Part shown: one piece after another, positions 37,324-48,500 of the stretch | Layout: the number at the start of each line of letters is the position of its first letter | How positions within the stretch are numbered: position 1 is the stretch's first letter | NCBI GenBank assembly: GCA_022385805.1 | Contig: MU277677.1 | Coordinates: 501,236 to 565,235 of the forward strand | Direction of reading: 5' to 3' | Length of the DNA stretch: 64,000 nt | From: Pilatotrama ljubarskyi | Taxonomy: Eukaryota; Basidiomycota; Agaricomycetes; Polyporales; Polyporaceae | The notes under the pieces: generated by a model | Databases searched by the model: none | What the model was told of the DNA's origin: nothing | Seen by the model: the letters and a program-made list of their open reading frames with translations, nothing else | Made by a program: the position numbers and the translations under genes

Positions 37324-39000
37324 ATGGCGGCCATGACGAGCACAGCGACCTCAAGCTCAGGCGACATCCACGATCCCACCAGCGCCGCCTACAAGAAAGC
37401 GCGACGCAAGTACCTCAAGTCTACCAGGAATAGGCCCGAGCACGTCGATGCCGACTGGACACCTTTCCGCGCCGCCGAGAAAAAGTACAAGGCCCGCTTC
37501 CCCCCACCCGATCTCTCCGACGTCCTCGACCTCGCGACCGCAGACCCGACGCGCGCACAGGAGGTCGCGCGCGGAAAGTGGAAAGGGCGCGCCGACGCGG
37601 TGCCCTGCACGGAGATCCCGCTCCGGGCGGGCGAGGGCCGCAGAGCGTACACATTCCCGGGCACGCCTGGTGCGCCGTCCGTTGCATGGCTGGGTTTTGA
37701 GTGTACGTATTCATGCGTGTTGTCGGAATACATCAGGCTTGGTCCTCTTGCCGTCTTTCGTTCGGCCAGACGAGCAGCGCCGCCTTGTGCGCTGGGCACT
37801 ATCCCACCAGGCGCGATACCCAAATGAGACGAACCTGGATACGCACTATGTGCTCCCCAAGGAGGGCTTATGGAACCAGTATCTCAGGGTATGCAAGGGC
37901 GAAAGCGAGGATGTAGATGTCCTGCCCCGCGCGGTAGTTGAAGCGGAGGCGAAGCAAGAGGCTCCGGAGACCATGGGGGAAGCTCCGGGGCCGCGCAAGC
38001 TGGTCTCAAATGAGCCAGCCAGCCCAGAGAACTACGTCGCCCTGGCATCTACACCAAAACCTCCTGCACCTCCATCCCAAACCCTCCGCCCCGTCCCCAC
38101 ATCCAATCTCGTCCCACGTCTGAGGTGGGCAAACGTAGGGTGGTACTACCACTGGGGCACGAAGCAGTACGACTTTAGCCGCGGCCCAGGCGAGATATCG
38201 CAGCTCGTGAGAGGGATTTGCAAGGGCGTGGTCGAAAGCATACCTTGGGAGCGCGTGTTTGGTGATGGTGAGGAGAGTAAGCGGATGGACTGGGGTGAGG
38301 GTGGCCCGGATTGGATGGATTGGAAAGACACGTATGGTGGGCTGTCACGATCGTTTCATATGTCTACGAAGCGGCTATTCACGGCGATGCAGAGCCAGAC
38401 GCAGGGATCGTCAACTACTACCAGACGAAGGTGGGCTTGATACCCTCCCTGCTGCCTATATGCACACTGAACGCTCACGACGTCCCGTTAGGATACTCTG
38501 ATGGCCCACGTCGACCGCTCGGAACTGTCAGCGACCTCCCCGCTCGTATCAATATCGTAGGCCCTCTCAACCGCAATCTGCTCGCTCCCAAAGCTGACGT
38601 CTGTCCCCTCAGACTCGGCTGCGCGGCAGTCTTCCTCATCGGAGGCCTTACGCGAGAGGACCCACCGACGCCTATCCTCCTCCGCTCCGGCGACGTCGTG
38701 GTCATGTCCGGCCCAGCATGTCGTCGTGCCTATCATGGTACGCCCACCCTGCCGGCCTGATCCAATTTTCTAGTCATAGCTGACGATGAGCTGACGGGGA
38801 ACGACGTAGGCGTACCTCGGATACTCGAAGGAACGCTCCCGCCGCATCTGGAAGGGGCCGACGACTCCGAGGATGGGGATTGGAACATATACGAGGAGTA
38901 TCTGCGCGGAACGCGGATCAACGTCAATGTCAGACAGGTGTTCCCTAAGGGGTTCGATCCGGTGGCTGATCTTGAGCAGACGCAGTGTGGGTCGTCGTGA
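37324..39000 (+). CDS. ALKBH1-type AlkB Fe(II)/2-oxoglutarate dioxygenase
   Basis: About six exons encode roughly 430 residues. Exon 1 carries AYKKARRKYLKSTRNRPEHV, a basic lead. The catalytic fold begins near PSFVRPDEQRRLVRWALSHQ and LPKEGLWNQYL. After a low-complexity insert come LRWANVGWYYHWGTKQYDFS and the core AGIVNYYQTKDTLMAHVDRS, with the HxD iron ligands in AHVDRS. SISLGCAAVFLIGG and the third ligand and 2OG-binding region in SGPACRRAYHGVPRI follow. The NYY...H.D pattern and the GWYYHWGTKQYDF segment match ALKBH1, which demethylates tRNA (and reportedly DNA 6mA) in nucleus or mitochondria; 6mA is abundant in many early fungi, but the fungal substrate of this enzyme is not known. An insert of about 60 residues before LRWANVGW is unusual. 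It ends near LEQTQCGSS. Confidence 0.88.
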
Positions 39001-39517
39001 GTGCAATGTCATATATTTCTGGATGTTGAACGCTCATGCATCACAAGATCACCTGTGTAACGAGACGATCGCATCTTATTCCTTACATACCAGCGACCGC
39101 ATTGTCGCGCGTACAGCGACGGTAGTCGGAATGCGAGATCATACACGCCCAGGAAGTGCGCACTCCGAGATCCACTCCATCATGAAACCGTGGACTAGTA
39201 GTTTCCTCGACCCTGCAACGGGTCCGCCGCAGTGCAGTGCGACCTAGACCGTGAGCGCGGCCTGACCCAAATCGCCTCCCCTGAATCCTAGAAGCTGGCC
39301 CGTATCGCAATTCCGATCGGCTCACCGCACGTATGAGCCCGATCTCCAACATACCCAGGTGCGCGTTCCCTCCGAGGCATCCAGAAGAGCATTTTCGAGG
39401 CGCGGTCCACCAACTTTCCCTAGGAATAGGCCTAGACCCCCATCATCCAGATGCGCTCACTTCTCACTTCCGCTCCTCAGGAAGATATAAGGACGCCGTT
39501 TCTCCAGCTAGGATTCG

Positions 39518-41410
39518 GCAGGTTGATCCTCCCCTGAGTCCGGCCCTCGCAGCAAATGCCCACTGGCATGCAGCCCGGTTTCCTTGGGTGCTCCGGTGAG
39601 TTCCTCCCCCTGCCATGAGTTTGGCCTGCGTGAATGCGCTGTGCGCACTGCTCTGAGCACGGTCTCATCGAGCTATCACACAAATGCAGCCTAACGTGTT
39701 TGTGTATTGCAAGCCTGGTGCTCGCAGCACGCATGCTGCGCATGCATCCCACCTGAACTCGGAGCAAGGTCTCCTTGAGCCTCGGACTACGCGTCTCCGG
39801 TGAGTCCGGTTTTTGCAGCACGCCCTGCGAAACTCTCGGAGCTTGGTCTCCTTGATCTATGTGGCGCGAGTTGATCCTCGCGAATCACCCCAAGCCAATG
39901 CTCGGAGCTAGTTCTCCTTGAGCCTCGGCGCCACCCGGGTGACGGTGAGTCCAACCCTCATTCAGCTTGCTAAATGATTGCTCGGAGTTAAATTCCGAGT
40001 CGTTAACACGCTGCTCCGAGCTTAGTCTCGTCGAGCTGATGCATCAGTTAACTGCACCACAGACTCGCATTCCACTGTGCTCTGAGCAGGTCTCTTTGAG
40101 CGCTGGATTACATGAGTCTGGTCATTGCAGCCGGCCCTGCGTAAAGACTCGGATCTGGTCTCCTCGAGCTCATAGTACCCCACAAGTTGATCCTCGTAAT
40201 CGCCGCTCTGAGCTGGATCTCCTGGAGGTACAGCAACGGCGGCAGTGATTCCGGTCCTCACTGAGTCAAAAATGGTTTGCATCGGAGTAGATCTCCGGAG
40301 GCCTGGCCGTCCATACACTGCGAGCTTGGTCTCGCCGAGCCACGGGGCGAGCATTCTGCGTCCAGCGAGCGGGTTCTCACTACAGGCATGCTGCCTACTT
40401 GTGCTTGGAGCAAGTTCTCCTTGAGCTTCAGATGATATCACTCCGGTGAGCCTCGTGCTTGCAGCCGGCCCTGCTGAAGTGCCCGGAGCTCGGACTCCTC
40501 GCGTCCATAGGATAGCACGAGCTGGACTTCATCTCATCTCGAGCTGATGATCGCTTCTTCAGCTGGCACTCCTCGAGCCTCGTTACAGTCGTTTGCAAAA
40601 TAAAGTGCACTCGCGCACGCGGCCGATTGCTATTTGGCTGTATTTGTTCCAGGTGAAGAAACCCGATTTGGCAGCGGTCAGCGCCTGATCAAGAACCCAG
40701 TGTGCGCGCCGATAGCGGCTCTCTGCACCTCTTCATTGAATAGTTCCATCCGGAAGCAGTCCGAGCATTCACTCAACGCATAAAACTTATTTGGTGTACT
40801 TGCGAGAGGAGATGGGATGAGTTTGGCCCCACTGTGACTGTGCCGGCTTGCGAGTCCTCTCTTGATCAGGCGCCGTGTGCCTACTATATCGGACTTCTTT
40901 GGCGCCGCAAATTTGACCAAACACGATATCGCCGCGCATGCGAGTGCACTTTATTATGCAAACGACTGTAGCGTCGAGCCAGCAGTAAGGCTAGTCCTTG
41001 CCGAGTCCGGAGTAGACCTCCTGCGCGCCTCCCTTTCGGCAAGTCCGAGAGGGGCAGTATGGTGGGTCCGATTGTCATTCTTTGTACAAGCTCGCTCGCA
41101 GCCGGAACTCCTCGAGCACGCAGTCATGGAACTGCTACGGGTCTGGTCCCCGCGAAGCATCTATGTGCTCGAAGCCTAGTCTGCTTGAGCCTGACCTCGA
41201 CGGCGGCCGTCTTCGGAGGTAGTAGTCGCCCTCTGCTAGGAGCTGGACTCCGTATACCGAGGTTAGTGCTTCCACCTGTCATTTCTACTCACGAGAGTTC
41301 ATCGTTGAAGGTTCGGGGACGACGAAATCTTATCCAAAGGGTAGGTACTCTCTGAGCTTCTCGTTGTGCTGACTATAGCTGCCAGTGCTCGGAGCAGTGA
41401 AGACTGCCTT
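39518..41410. repeat. Array of diverged short hairpin repeats
   Basis: About thirteen copies of a 24-base unit recur every 33-117 bases. The clearest lie at 39650, 39757, 39835, 39900, 40013, 40079, 40147, 40204, 40321, 40403 and 40485; weaker ones are at 41167 and 41240. The core is GCTC-GGAG-(loop of 5-6)-CTCC-TT-GAGC, which folds into a hairpin. The inner stem varies but stays paired: TGAG/CTCA at 39650, GGAG/CTCC at 39757 and 39900, CGAG/CTCG at 40013 and 40321. Between hairpins a second box recurs, GGTGAGTCC...TTGCAGC (39799, 39945, 40444), and a third, GTTGATCCTCG (39872, 40189). The array is split by the MITE-like element. No protein is encoded. Confidence 0.7.
40584..40970. mobile_element. 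Foldback MITE-like element inside the hairpin array
   Basis: The two ends are inverted repeats: TACAGTCGTTTGCA at 40584-40597 and its complement TGCAAACGACTGTA at 40957-40970, extending through AATAAAGTGCACTCGC to about 43 bases at each side. Similarity continues inward with gaps to an exact GCGCCTGATCAAGA (about 40681-40694) and its complement (about 40859-40872). The element thus folds into a long hairpin with a loop of about 160 bases. It encodes no transposase, as is usual for MITEs. I could not define a convincing target-site duplication. It interrupts the surrounding repeat array. Confidence 0.65.
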
Positions 41411-41526
41411 TTGCGTTCTTACGCAGGACAGGATCTCCACAACCCGCACCTCACTCCAGGCCCCATGACGTACATCGCACCATTTACCAAAGAATGTATA
41501 TCACCAAATGCAGTTCCTTGTAGCGT

Positions 41527-42834
41527 CTACAAGAGCATCACGACGCCTGCACTGAAGGCACCAAGTACCCCAGCGATACCCGTTAACAGTGGCCTCGACA
41601 CAGAGAGTCCTGTCGCAGCGTTTCTATGGTGTACTCTGGATGAGCACCATTCCCACTGACAACAGAATTAGGAACGCACTTGGATCCTGGGATAGCTGTC
41701 GCATGGAAGCCATCGAAGGTGGTCTCGAAGGCATCGCTGGCTCCCGTTGGTGCAAGTGTTATCGCAGGCCCGCCGATGGACGAAATAGCAACCACTGGCG
41801 TGCCTGAGGCCTCTGGAAGACAGATTGTCAGACTCTGCATAGGACTCACCAGAGGGACGAAGTGTTTCGTTCGAGGTCTGCTTACCAGTAAGGAACACTG
41901 TGAGCTCTGTCTTGCTCAAGATGCTGATACCTGCCTGGACAGTGGCCAGTTCTTGGCTCGCTGTGATGAGCAGGGTTAGGTTCGCATTCTAGGAGGCAAG
42001 CTAGTCAAGCAGCACAGAGGGGTACCTATGCTGGAGAGAGCGCTTGCGACTGCGACGGGGTCGAACCCTCGTTAGCAAGCAGGAAGCCACCACCGCATCT
42101 CAGACCTACGCTCAGGACCGCCGGTCGGAAGTGACATCGTGATACTCGTAGAAGCAGCATGGGCCGCTGAGCCACCAGAAGACGCTGCTGACAATGGACT
42201 GCCGGGCAGCGCGAAGGTTGGTGTGGCGCTCTCGCTGTCGGTGCTGGACGTGACAACCGGGAAAGCCTCCCCACCGATGGCGGACATCTCCACTATTGGC
42301 CGACCGGCGATGTCTATGGCAAAGCGTGGCGCACAGGCTCATTGATACGCTGGTCCGAGTAGGAACCAAGATTTGCTTACTGGTGATATAGGCGGTGTAT
42401 ACAGTACCGCTAGGATCGACTGCGCTCAACTCGCTATTCAACGCTTTGAGCATAGAACTGGCTGGAAGAGCCACCATGCAATCCCAGTGAGTTTCTTCGC
42501 ACTTTGCTAGTTCCAGTGTGAATCTGACCTTGACTCGAGTAGCCTGCAGACCTGCCCGTTAGCGGCGGCGGATGAAGCCTTGCGAGCCATCACGTACGCT
42601 GTGCATCTGAAGCTGCGCTAGCAGTGGCCGGCGAGCCTGTCATTTGTGTCGGCATGAAACCCTGCGCAGCGCCGAGCCTCGACTTACTAGTACTAGACTG
42701 TGGTACCGCTAGCATCACCGTAAGTTTCCAACATCCGAATGTAAATGCTGATCCTGCGTACCACTCCCTTCCACTGGTACGGCCCCGACAGCGACGACGG
42801 ACAGCAAGATAGTGGCGAGGATCTTTGCGTGCAT
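41527..42834 (-). CDS. GPI-anchored secreted protein with a duplicated module
   Basis: On the minus strand, exon 1 encodes a signal peptide (MHAKILATILLSVVAVGAVP). The first module has SSMLKALNSELSAVDPSGTV, YTAYIT and GRPIVEMSAIGGEAFPVVT, matching the protein at 16711-17631. After a Ser/Thr stretch a second, more diverged module follows: ITASQELATVQAGISILSKT, then ASGTPVVAISSIGGPAITLA. The C-terminus is a GPI signal, NAATGLSVSRPLLTG and a hydrophobic tail ending VVMLL. Introns interrupt both modules at the same place (after YIT and FLT), so the second module is an internal duplication. Exons between the signal peptide and the first module, and between the two modules, are uncertain. The alternative is two fused tandem genes. 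Function unknown; the cell surface is expected. Confidence 0.62.
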
Positions 42835-43773
42835 TTATGAAGTCCAAGAGCAACACAGAAAGAAGGGAAACCGAGTAATCGCCTGCGTCTAAAGACCACG
42901 GGTCTTTGAGGGAGAAGAAGTAAGGAAAAGACTCACAGAGTCTGAGCGAAGAGAAGCGAGCGAGGGTGAGAGACCTAGCTCACGCGGTACACCGAGCTCG
43001 CATCGCCGAGGTATAAGTACACGTCGGATGGGCAGCTGGCTGATGTCTCCATCGTCCAATGCCATGTTGCAGACATGCCATACACATCAAGCACAAGCGG
43101 CAGTCTGTCTTCGGGCATTCCAAGTCCCCCGACTCAGCTCGCACATGGCGGTTGGGTGACAGGCGATGACAGCTGCGCAGATGTCCAGGTTCTCTGACTT
43201 CGGCTTCTTGATCATCCGACATTCTGCGGTATAGTACTGGTGAGGATCAAATTCGAGGCCCTTGCGCTCCTTCGCATTAGCGGTCCCAGAACGGAGGACT
43301 CGTCACCCAAGTCGATTGAAAGCCGGGACGTCCAGTCAAACTCAACTTCCAATCTATGGAGGTGAGCTGGTAAAGGAACTTCAATATGCACCTACCAATT
43401 CATGGGTACAGATCAAACCGCAGAATGTTGCAAGATGACCGGATGCACTGGTCGCAGCAACGTCCGCACGGTAGTGGTTGGCACAAGCAAATGCGGCGTA
43501 GGCTAGCAAGCATCGCCTCGCTGGCCACACCGACGGTCGCCGCGTACCTCGCTATGTAACAGGCTCCCGCGTCGGCAGCCCAAAGCATCCTGCAGCCACT
43601 TCTGTGCAGGTTGGTCTTGTAGACACCTGTACGGTGCCTGTAGCCGCAGCGTAGGACGCAGCTCGACACCACACGCGCGTATGGCCTCCGCTGACGGAAC
43701 ACGCCCCGACGGAGCAATAACATCGACGATTAGCAGCGACGAGATTGACGTCTTCCCGCTAGACCCCGTGTGA
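42835..43773. other. Region with no supportable gene
   Basis: Two minus-strand open frames (42980-43222 and 43400-43723) are rich in Cys and Arg and lack splice structure or family similarity. The left 120 bases are the promoter and leader of the GPI-protein gene. It may hold decayed coding DNA. Confidence 0.35.
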
Positions 43774-44176
43774 TTATACAGAGACGAGTCTCAACGACTC
43801 GGCGACAAGAGCAGCCTCCCATTGTTTCTTGGCTGAGGCGAAGGCGGAAGTGTGGGATGCGTAGTCTTCGTGGCGCCGCGGTCGCGAGCTTGTTGGTTGG
43901 GCAGAAGATGTGGGAGACTCCGGCGAGCGATCTATTGCTGACATCTCATTGCACAGCGTGATTATGTGTGTTGTAGAGCACTCGCAGAGTGGACGCACTA
44001 TTAGCAACGCAGGCCGTCATGCAGAAGTAAGCAGGGTCGGGGAGCAGGTGGGACGCCGGGTTGAGGGGAGTGTCGATAAGTGAGAGAAACGAGAGGACGG
44101 TGGCTGCACGGGCGATCAACTGAAATGGATTGTCTGTGACGAGGTCCCTCATTGCTGGGAAGGCCACAGTGACCAT
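43774..44176 (-). CDS. Small unrecognised protein downstream of ATP12
   Basis: Two exons give about 110 residues. The first begins MVTVAFPAMRDLVTDNPFQL and continues IARAATVLSFLSLIDTPLNP to PAYFCMTACVAN. A GTGCGT donor and an AATAG acceptor lead to RSPESPTSSAQPTSS and HEDYASHTSAFASAKKQWEA, ending ESLRLVSV. The N-terminal half is helical and moderately hydrophobic, the middle is Ser/Pro-rich and the end is again helical. I do not recognise the family. It starts only 54 bases after the ATP12 stop on the same strand. A TATA-like patch (ATATATTCT) in that gap could give it its own promoter, or both could share a transcript. Confidence 0.5.
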
Positions 44177-44230
44177 AGAATATATCCGCTATAGAATATG
44201 CAACGCGCTACCGCACCGTACGATGTCCGC

Positions 44231-45375
44231 TCAATAGTTAGCGAGCAGACACGCGGCGCTCCCGAGCTGCCTTCTCATATCGTAGTAATCTACATCATGG
44301 GCTAAGAAGTCACGATCAGCATATGCCTGATTATCGTTAGCACGAAGGTCATACTTACTGTCCTCGACCTCGCCCCACCGCTCAATCTGGCTGTTCACTT
44401 CCACATGCGCAGCCTGGGCGGCCTGGTCGACGTCTAATCGGCGCATGATGAGCGCGAGGGCGATGAGGAAGGATTTTGAGGTGTAGGTAGCGCGCTCCAT
44501 TGCTGAAAATATGTCACCAGCCATTCAACGCGCATTCGGAAGGAGGAGTGAAAGGTGGTGCTTACCGGCCATCTCCCAGGGAGAGAAATTGCTGAGGATC
44601 TCCTCGAACTTCTTCATCGTCTCTGGGGGCTGGGAGGGTACGAAGAGGGAGTCCGACACCTTGAGGTCGACGCCAAAGGTCTCGCGTGCCCAGTCAAGGA
44701 TGGGTTTCCAGTGTGCTTCTTGGAGCTCGACAAGGACGGCGGGTTCGTCTGCGTGGTAGCTGGAAGGGGGTCGATTGTCAGCGCCCGCAAGACTGAAAAG
44801 CTAGTCTGAAGCGGCACACTGACAATATGGTGTCCGTTTCCAGGTACTTCAATAGCTGAGCCCGGACTTCATTCCGGGTGTTCTCGTCCTGGAATGCGTC
44901 GATTGCCCTCGAGACTAATGACGTCTACGGAGCTGTCGGTAAGCATTGCTTAGATTCCAGAGTCTCAACAACGCACCATCGGGAGTGCATGTGGCTTCAA
45001 GACTGTCTCTTGGTTCTCCCACTCTGACGCGACCAGCGCAGCGACAAGTCTCTTCTCCGGTGGGATGATCAAGGCCTTCCCTCCTGGGGTTTTGAGTGGC
45101 CGCTTGTCGAGCGTGACAACATAGCCTCCGTCGCGCTTCTCAATGCCCACATTCTTCCAGAACCGTTTCAAGGTAGCCTCGGCACCTGCTAGAGATGAGT
45201 AGAGAACATATGATGACTAACACATGGACGTACGATTTGTAGCGTTCACCGCCTGTTCTGAGTTGGAGATGGTGGCATGTGTCCGCCGCAGATATACTGC
45301 CTGCCTTACGGAAAGGGCCCTGCGAGCATTTGGGCGGACGAGGGGAGCGAGAACGCGGAGGGCCTGGCGATGCAT
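44231..45375 (-). CDS. ATP12: F1-ATPase assembly chaperone Atp12
   Basis: About five exons encode roughly 285 residues. Exon 1 is a mitochondrial presequence (MHRQALRVLAPLVRPNARRA, then LSVRQAVYLRRTHATISNS). The mature part starts LKRFWKNVGIEKRDGGYVVT, LDKRPLKTPGGKALIIP and VAALVASEWENQETVLKPHA, which is diagnostic for Atp12. It continues YLETDTILYHADEPAVLVEL, WARETFGVDLKVSDSLFVPS and the C-terminal helices MERATYTSKSFLIALALIMR and LDVDQAAQAAHVEVNSQIER. Atp12 binds the F1 alpha subunit in the mitochondrial matrix and hands it to the growing F1 ring. The start at 45375 opens the presequence and diverges from MSH3. Confidence 0.93.
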
Positions 45376-45591
45376 GAGCGTGCAGACGGAGGACCGGAGA
45401 CTCGGAGAGAAGTGCCGCTCGCCTCCACGTGACTGAACGCGCGATGAGCCTGTGACAGACGCGTGACAGCCGTGTTATGCGGTGACGCGATGATCGAGCA
45501 GCGCGTCTGGGGAGACGCCACAACGCCTCTCGTCCACTCCTCCAGCTTGCATTTCTTTTCGATTCCTTGGCTGCACTACCACCTTGGTTAC
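45376..45591. promoter_or_regulatory. Compact bidirectional promoter between ATP12 and MSH3
   Basis: The two start codons lie 216 bases apart on opposite strands, so both promoters are contained here. The MSH3 side has CT-rich leader sequence (about 45525-45575). No TATA box or clear MCB element is visible. Confidence 0.5.
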
Positions 45592-48500
45592 ATGATGTCC
45601 GCTTCTCCCAGGAAAGCGTCTAGCTCGAAAGGAACGCAGCCTACCATCTCCTCGTTCTTCTCCCAAGGCAGCACGGCCGGACCCAGCACCCCGAAGGGGA
45701 AGGCTGGAAGCAAGCACAAGAGAGGAAGCTCCCCTATTGACCTCACACTCGATTCTGGTGATGAAGGACACACACCGCCACCTAAGCGACAGAGAACGAC
45801 GACAAGCACGTTCTTCTCCTCGAGACGACCGGCCACGTCTACCTCTCAGCCTGCGTCTCCGGCCGTGAAGAACGGAGGCCACGCTGAGCAATGGCGTTTC
45901 GACCCGAGTTCGCCCAGCAAGCCTCGGACAGCACATGAGGATGATGCGCAGAAGCGAGCACATGAGAGAGCAAAGCAGATCCTCTTGGGTAGCGGGAACG
46001 TCTTCAACCGACGAAACCACTCCACCGAAGCAGACCCCAGTTCAGACATAGAGGAGGGCGAGGGCGGTGTGGCCAACCCGCCAGAGGATGAGGAGGATGA
46101 GTCCGAGAAGAAGTTTGGCGAGCTCATGGAGATGTTCAGTAGCTCCAAAGCCAAGAAAAAGGGCAAGACTACGGCGAAGAGAACTGCGGGACCGCCAGTG
46201 GGTGGGAGTAGTCGATCGAAAAGTCAGAAGATCGAGGAGATAGGCCCGAGTGGTCAGACGTATACTCCGTTCGAGCTACAGGCAGGTAGCACGTCTTTCC
46301 AGCTCAACCATCTCACTCATTGCCTTCAGGTTCGAGAGCTGAAGGCGAAGTACCCGGGCACTGTTCTCATGATACAGTCCGGATACAAGCTGCTATTCTT
46401 CGAAGAAGATGCAAAGGTTTGCAACGGTAATAGGTCACAGTTTGCCATGTTCACGCTCTCTTCAGATCGCCTCTAAGGAGCTTGGCATGGTCTGCTTCCC
46501 TAAGCGGAATCTGCTCACCGCCATGATACCGTTGCATAGACGTGATGTGCACTTGAAGAAGTGCGTTGGAGCCATTTCTTGCACTGTCTCATGATCATTC
46601 ACAACGTCTGTAGGCTTCTCGCTCAGGGCTACAAAGTCGGCATAGTTGAACAGACCGAGACTGCTGCGTTGAAGAAAGTGGGCGAGACGCGCAACGAGCT
46701 ATTCGAGCGTGAAGTAACCCATATGTATACCGCCGCGACGTGAGTATGTTGCATCGTCATCCAGACTCTCTGGACATACCTTCTTACCGTCGGCTAGGTA
46801 CGTGGACGATCTCAACTCGCTCGATGAACTCGATCCGAACTCTGCGCCTCCGCTTATGTGCTTGTTGGAAGAGCCCAGAGGCGGAATGGGCACTGATGAA
46901 CGTGTGAGTATCGCTATGATAGCCATTTCGCCTAGCACAGGAGATGTAGTGTGGGATGAGTTTGAAGGTAAGACTTGCATTGCAACGACGCACCACGAAG
47001 CGCTAACATACGAGCAGACAATCATATGCGTACCGAACTCGAGGTATGTTGTCTCAATATGCCTTGAGATTTCGCATTCGAGATGGCGACGACGTCTGTG
47101 ATAGACTAGAATGGTCCACACGAAGCCGTACGAACTCCTGTTACCCGCCAAAAAGCTCAGCCCACCAACGGAGAAGATGATTCAGCACTTTACCGAGTGC
47201 GTCGTCTCGGTATCAAACGGCATGAGGAGTACTCATCATGCTGTAGGCACTCGCATACAGAACACCGGATGCGGATAGAGCGGTTCTCGAAGCAGATGGC
47301 CTACACGGACGCCTTCGCGCTGCTATCAGAGTTCTACACCGCCAAGACCCAGCACGCCAATGGATCCGAAAGTTATAGGAAAGGCTAGACCTCCCTCCTA
47401 CTTGCTTTGCGCGGCGTGCGCTTCCTTGGGCCGCTTGATACTAACATGGAGCGGACAGGGGACCTAATGGCAGCAATTGCCGACTTCGCGAAGCTAGTAG
47501 TCATTGCACTGGCGCAGTCGCTGAAGTATCTATCCGCCTTCAACGTCGCGGATGCATTGCGGGAGACACGTTTCTTTGCCAAGTTCACGGAACGCACGCA
47601 CATGCTACTCAATGCAAATACCTTGACTAACTTGTGGGTATTACCTTCCTTATTGATGAACTGTGAGGATGCTCATGAAATAATACAGAGAGATATATCG
47701 GAACGACACAGACTATAGTACAAAAGGCTCGCTAATGTGGATACTGGATCGGACATCGACGAAGTTCGGCGCACGGCTGCTCAGGAGTTGGGTCGGCAAG
47801 CCGCTCATCGACCCGCAGTAAGTTTTGAACTGCCCGCAATGACTTTCCAAGACTGACGAGTACATAGAGCTCTACGCGAACGAACAGAAGCAGTTGAGGA
47901 GATCCTCGCAAACAAGTCTCCCAAGCTCACACAGCTCCGCGAACTCCTCCGCCGCCTTCCGGATCTAGCGAGAGGCCTCTGCCGCATCCAATACGGCAAA
48001 TGCACCCCTCAGGAGCTCGCCGCCCTCCTCAAAGCGTTTCGGAAGGTCGCCTCGGCCTTCGCCCCTTCCCATCCGGCGCAGTCTCAACAGCAGTCCCAAC
48101 CAGCTTCGGGGCTGAAAGCACAGCTGCTGGTGAGCATCGTGGAGGCGCTGCCGAGGTTGAGAGAGGCGGTGTGGGAGGTGTATGATGCGGTGGACTTTGC
48201 GGCCGCTGAGCAGGGGAAGGAGGATGCGATGTGGACGGACGTGGACCGGTTCCCGGCATTGGACTCCTTGACTGCTGTGAGCGCCGGTCCTACGGTCGCT
48301 CAGGTAATTTATGCTGACAGGGACGGTAGTCCATACAGGTGGTGGAGTCGGAACTTGTGGACGAGCTGAAGGCTATTCGTAAGGTGCTCAAGAAGCCTGC
48401 TCTGCAGTATACGACATGGAACGGCGAAGAGGTGAGTCCTAGTAGATTTGTGACCCACAAAGTGTGACTCAGTCTGCCGCTAGTATGTCGTCGAGATCCG

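Noticed and set aside
40862..41179. 105-codon open frame crossing the right end of the MITE-like element
   Set aside because: It spans the terminal inverted repeat and two hairpin units, so the frame is most likely accidental.
42050..42130. B-box-like GGTTCGACCCC on the minus strand, suggesting a tRNA
   Set aside because: No matching A box, acceptor stem or anticodon loop could be folded around it, and it lies within the intron region of the GPI-protein gene.
42980..43723. Two Cys-rich minus-strand open frames as a gene
   Set aside because: No splice signals join them into a sensible protein and no zinc-finger spacing or family pattern holds.
45463..45591. Upstream extension of MSH3 by 43 codons
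   Set aside because: The extra residues are unlike an Msh3 N-terminus and would occupy most of the 216-base promoter shared with ATP12; MMSASPRK just before the PCNA box is a better start.
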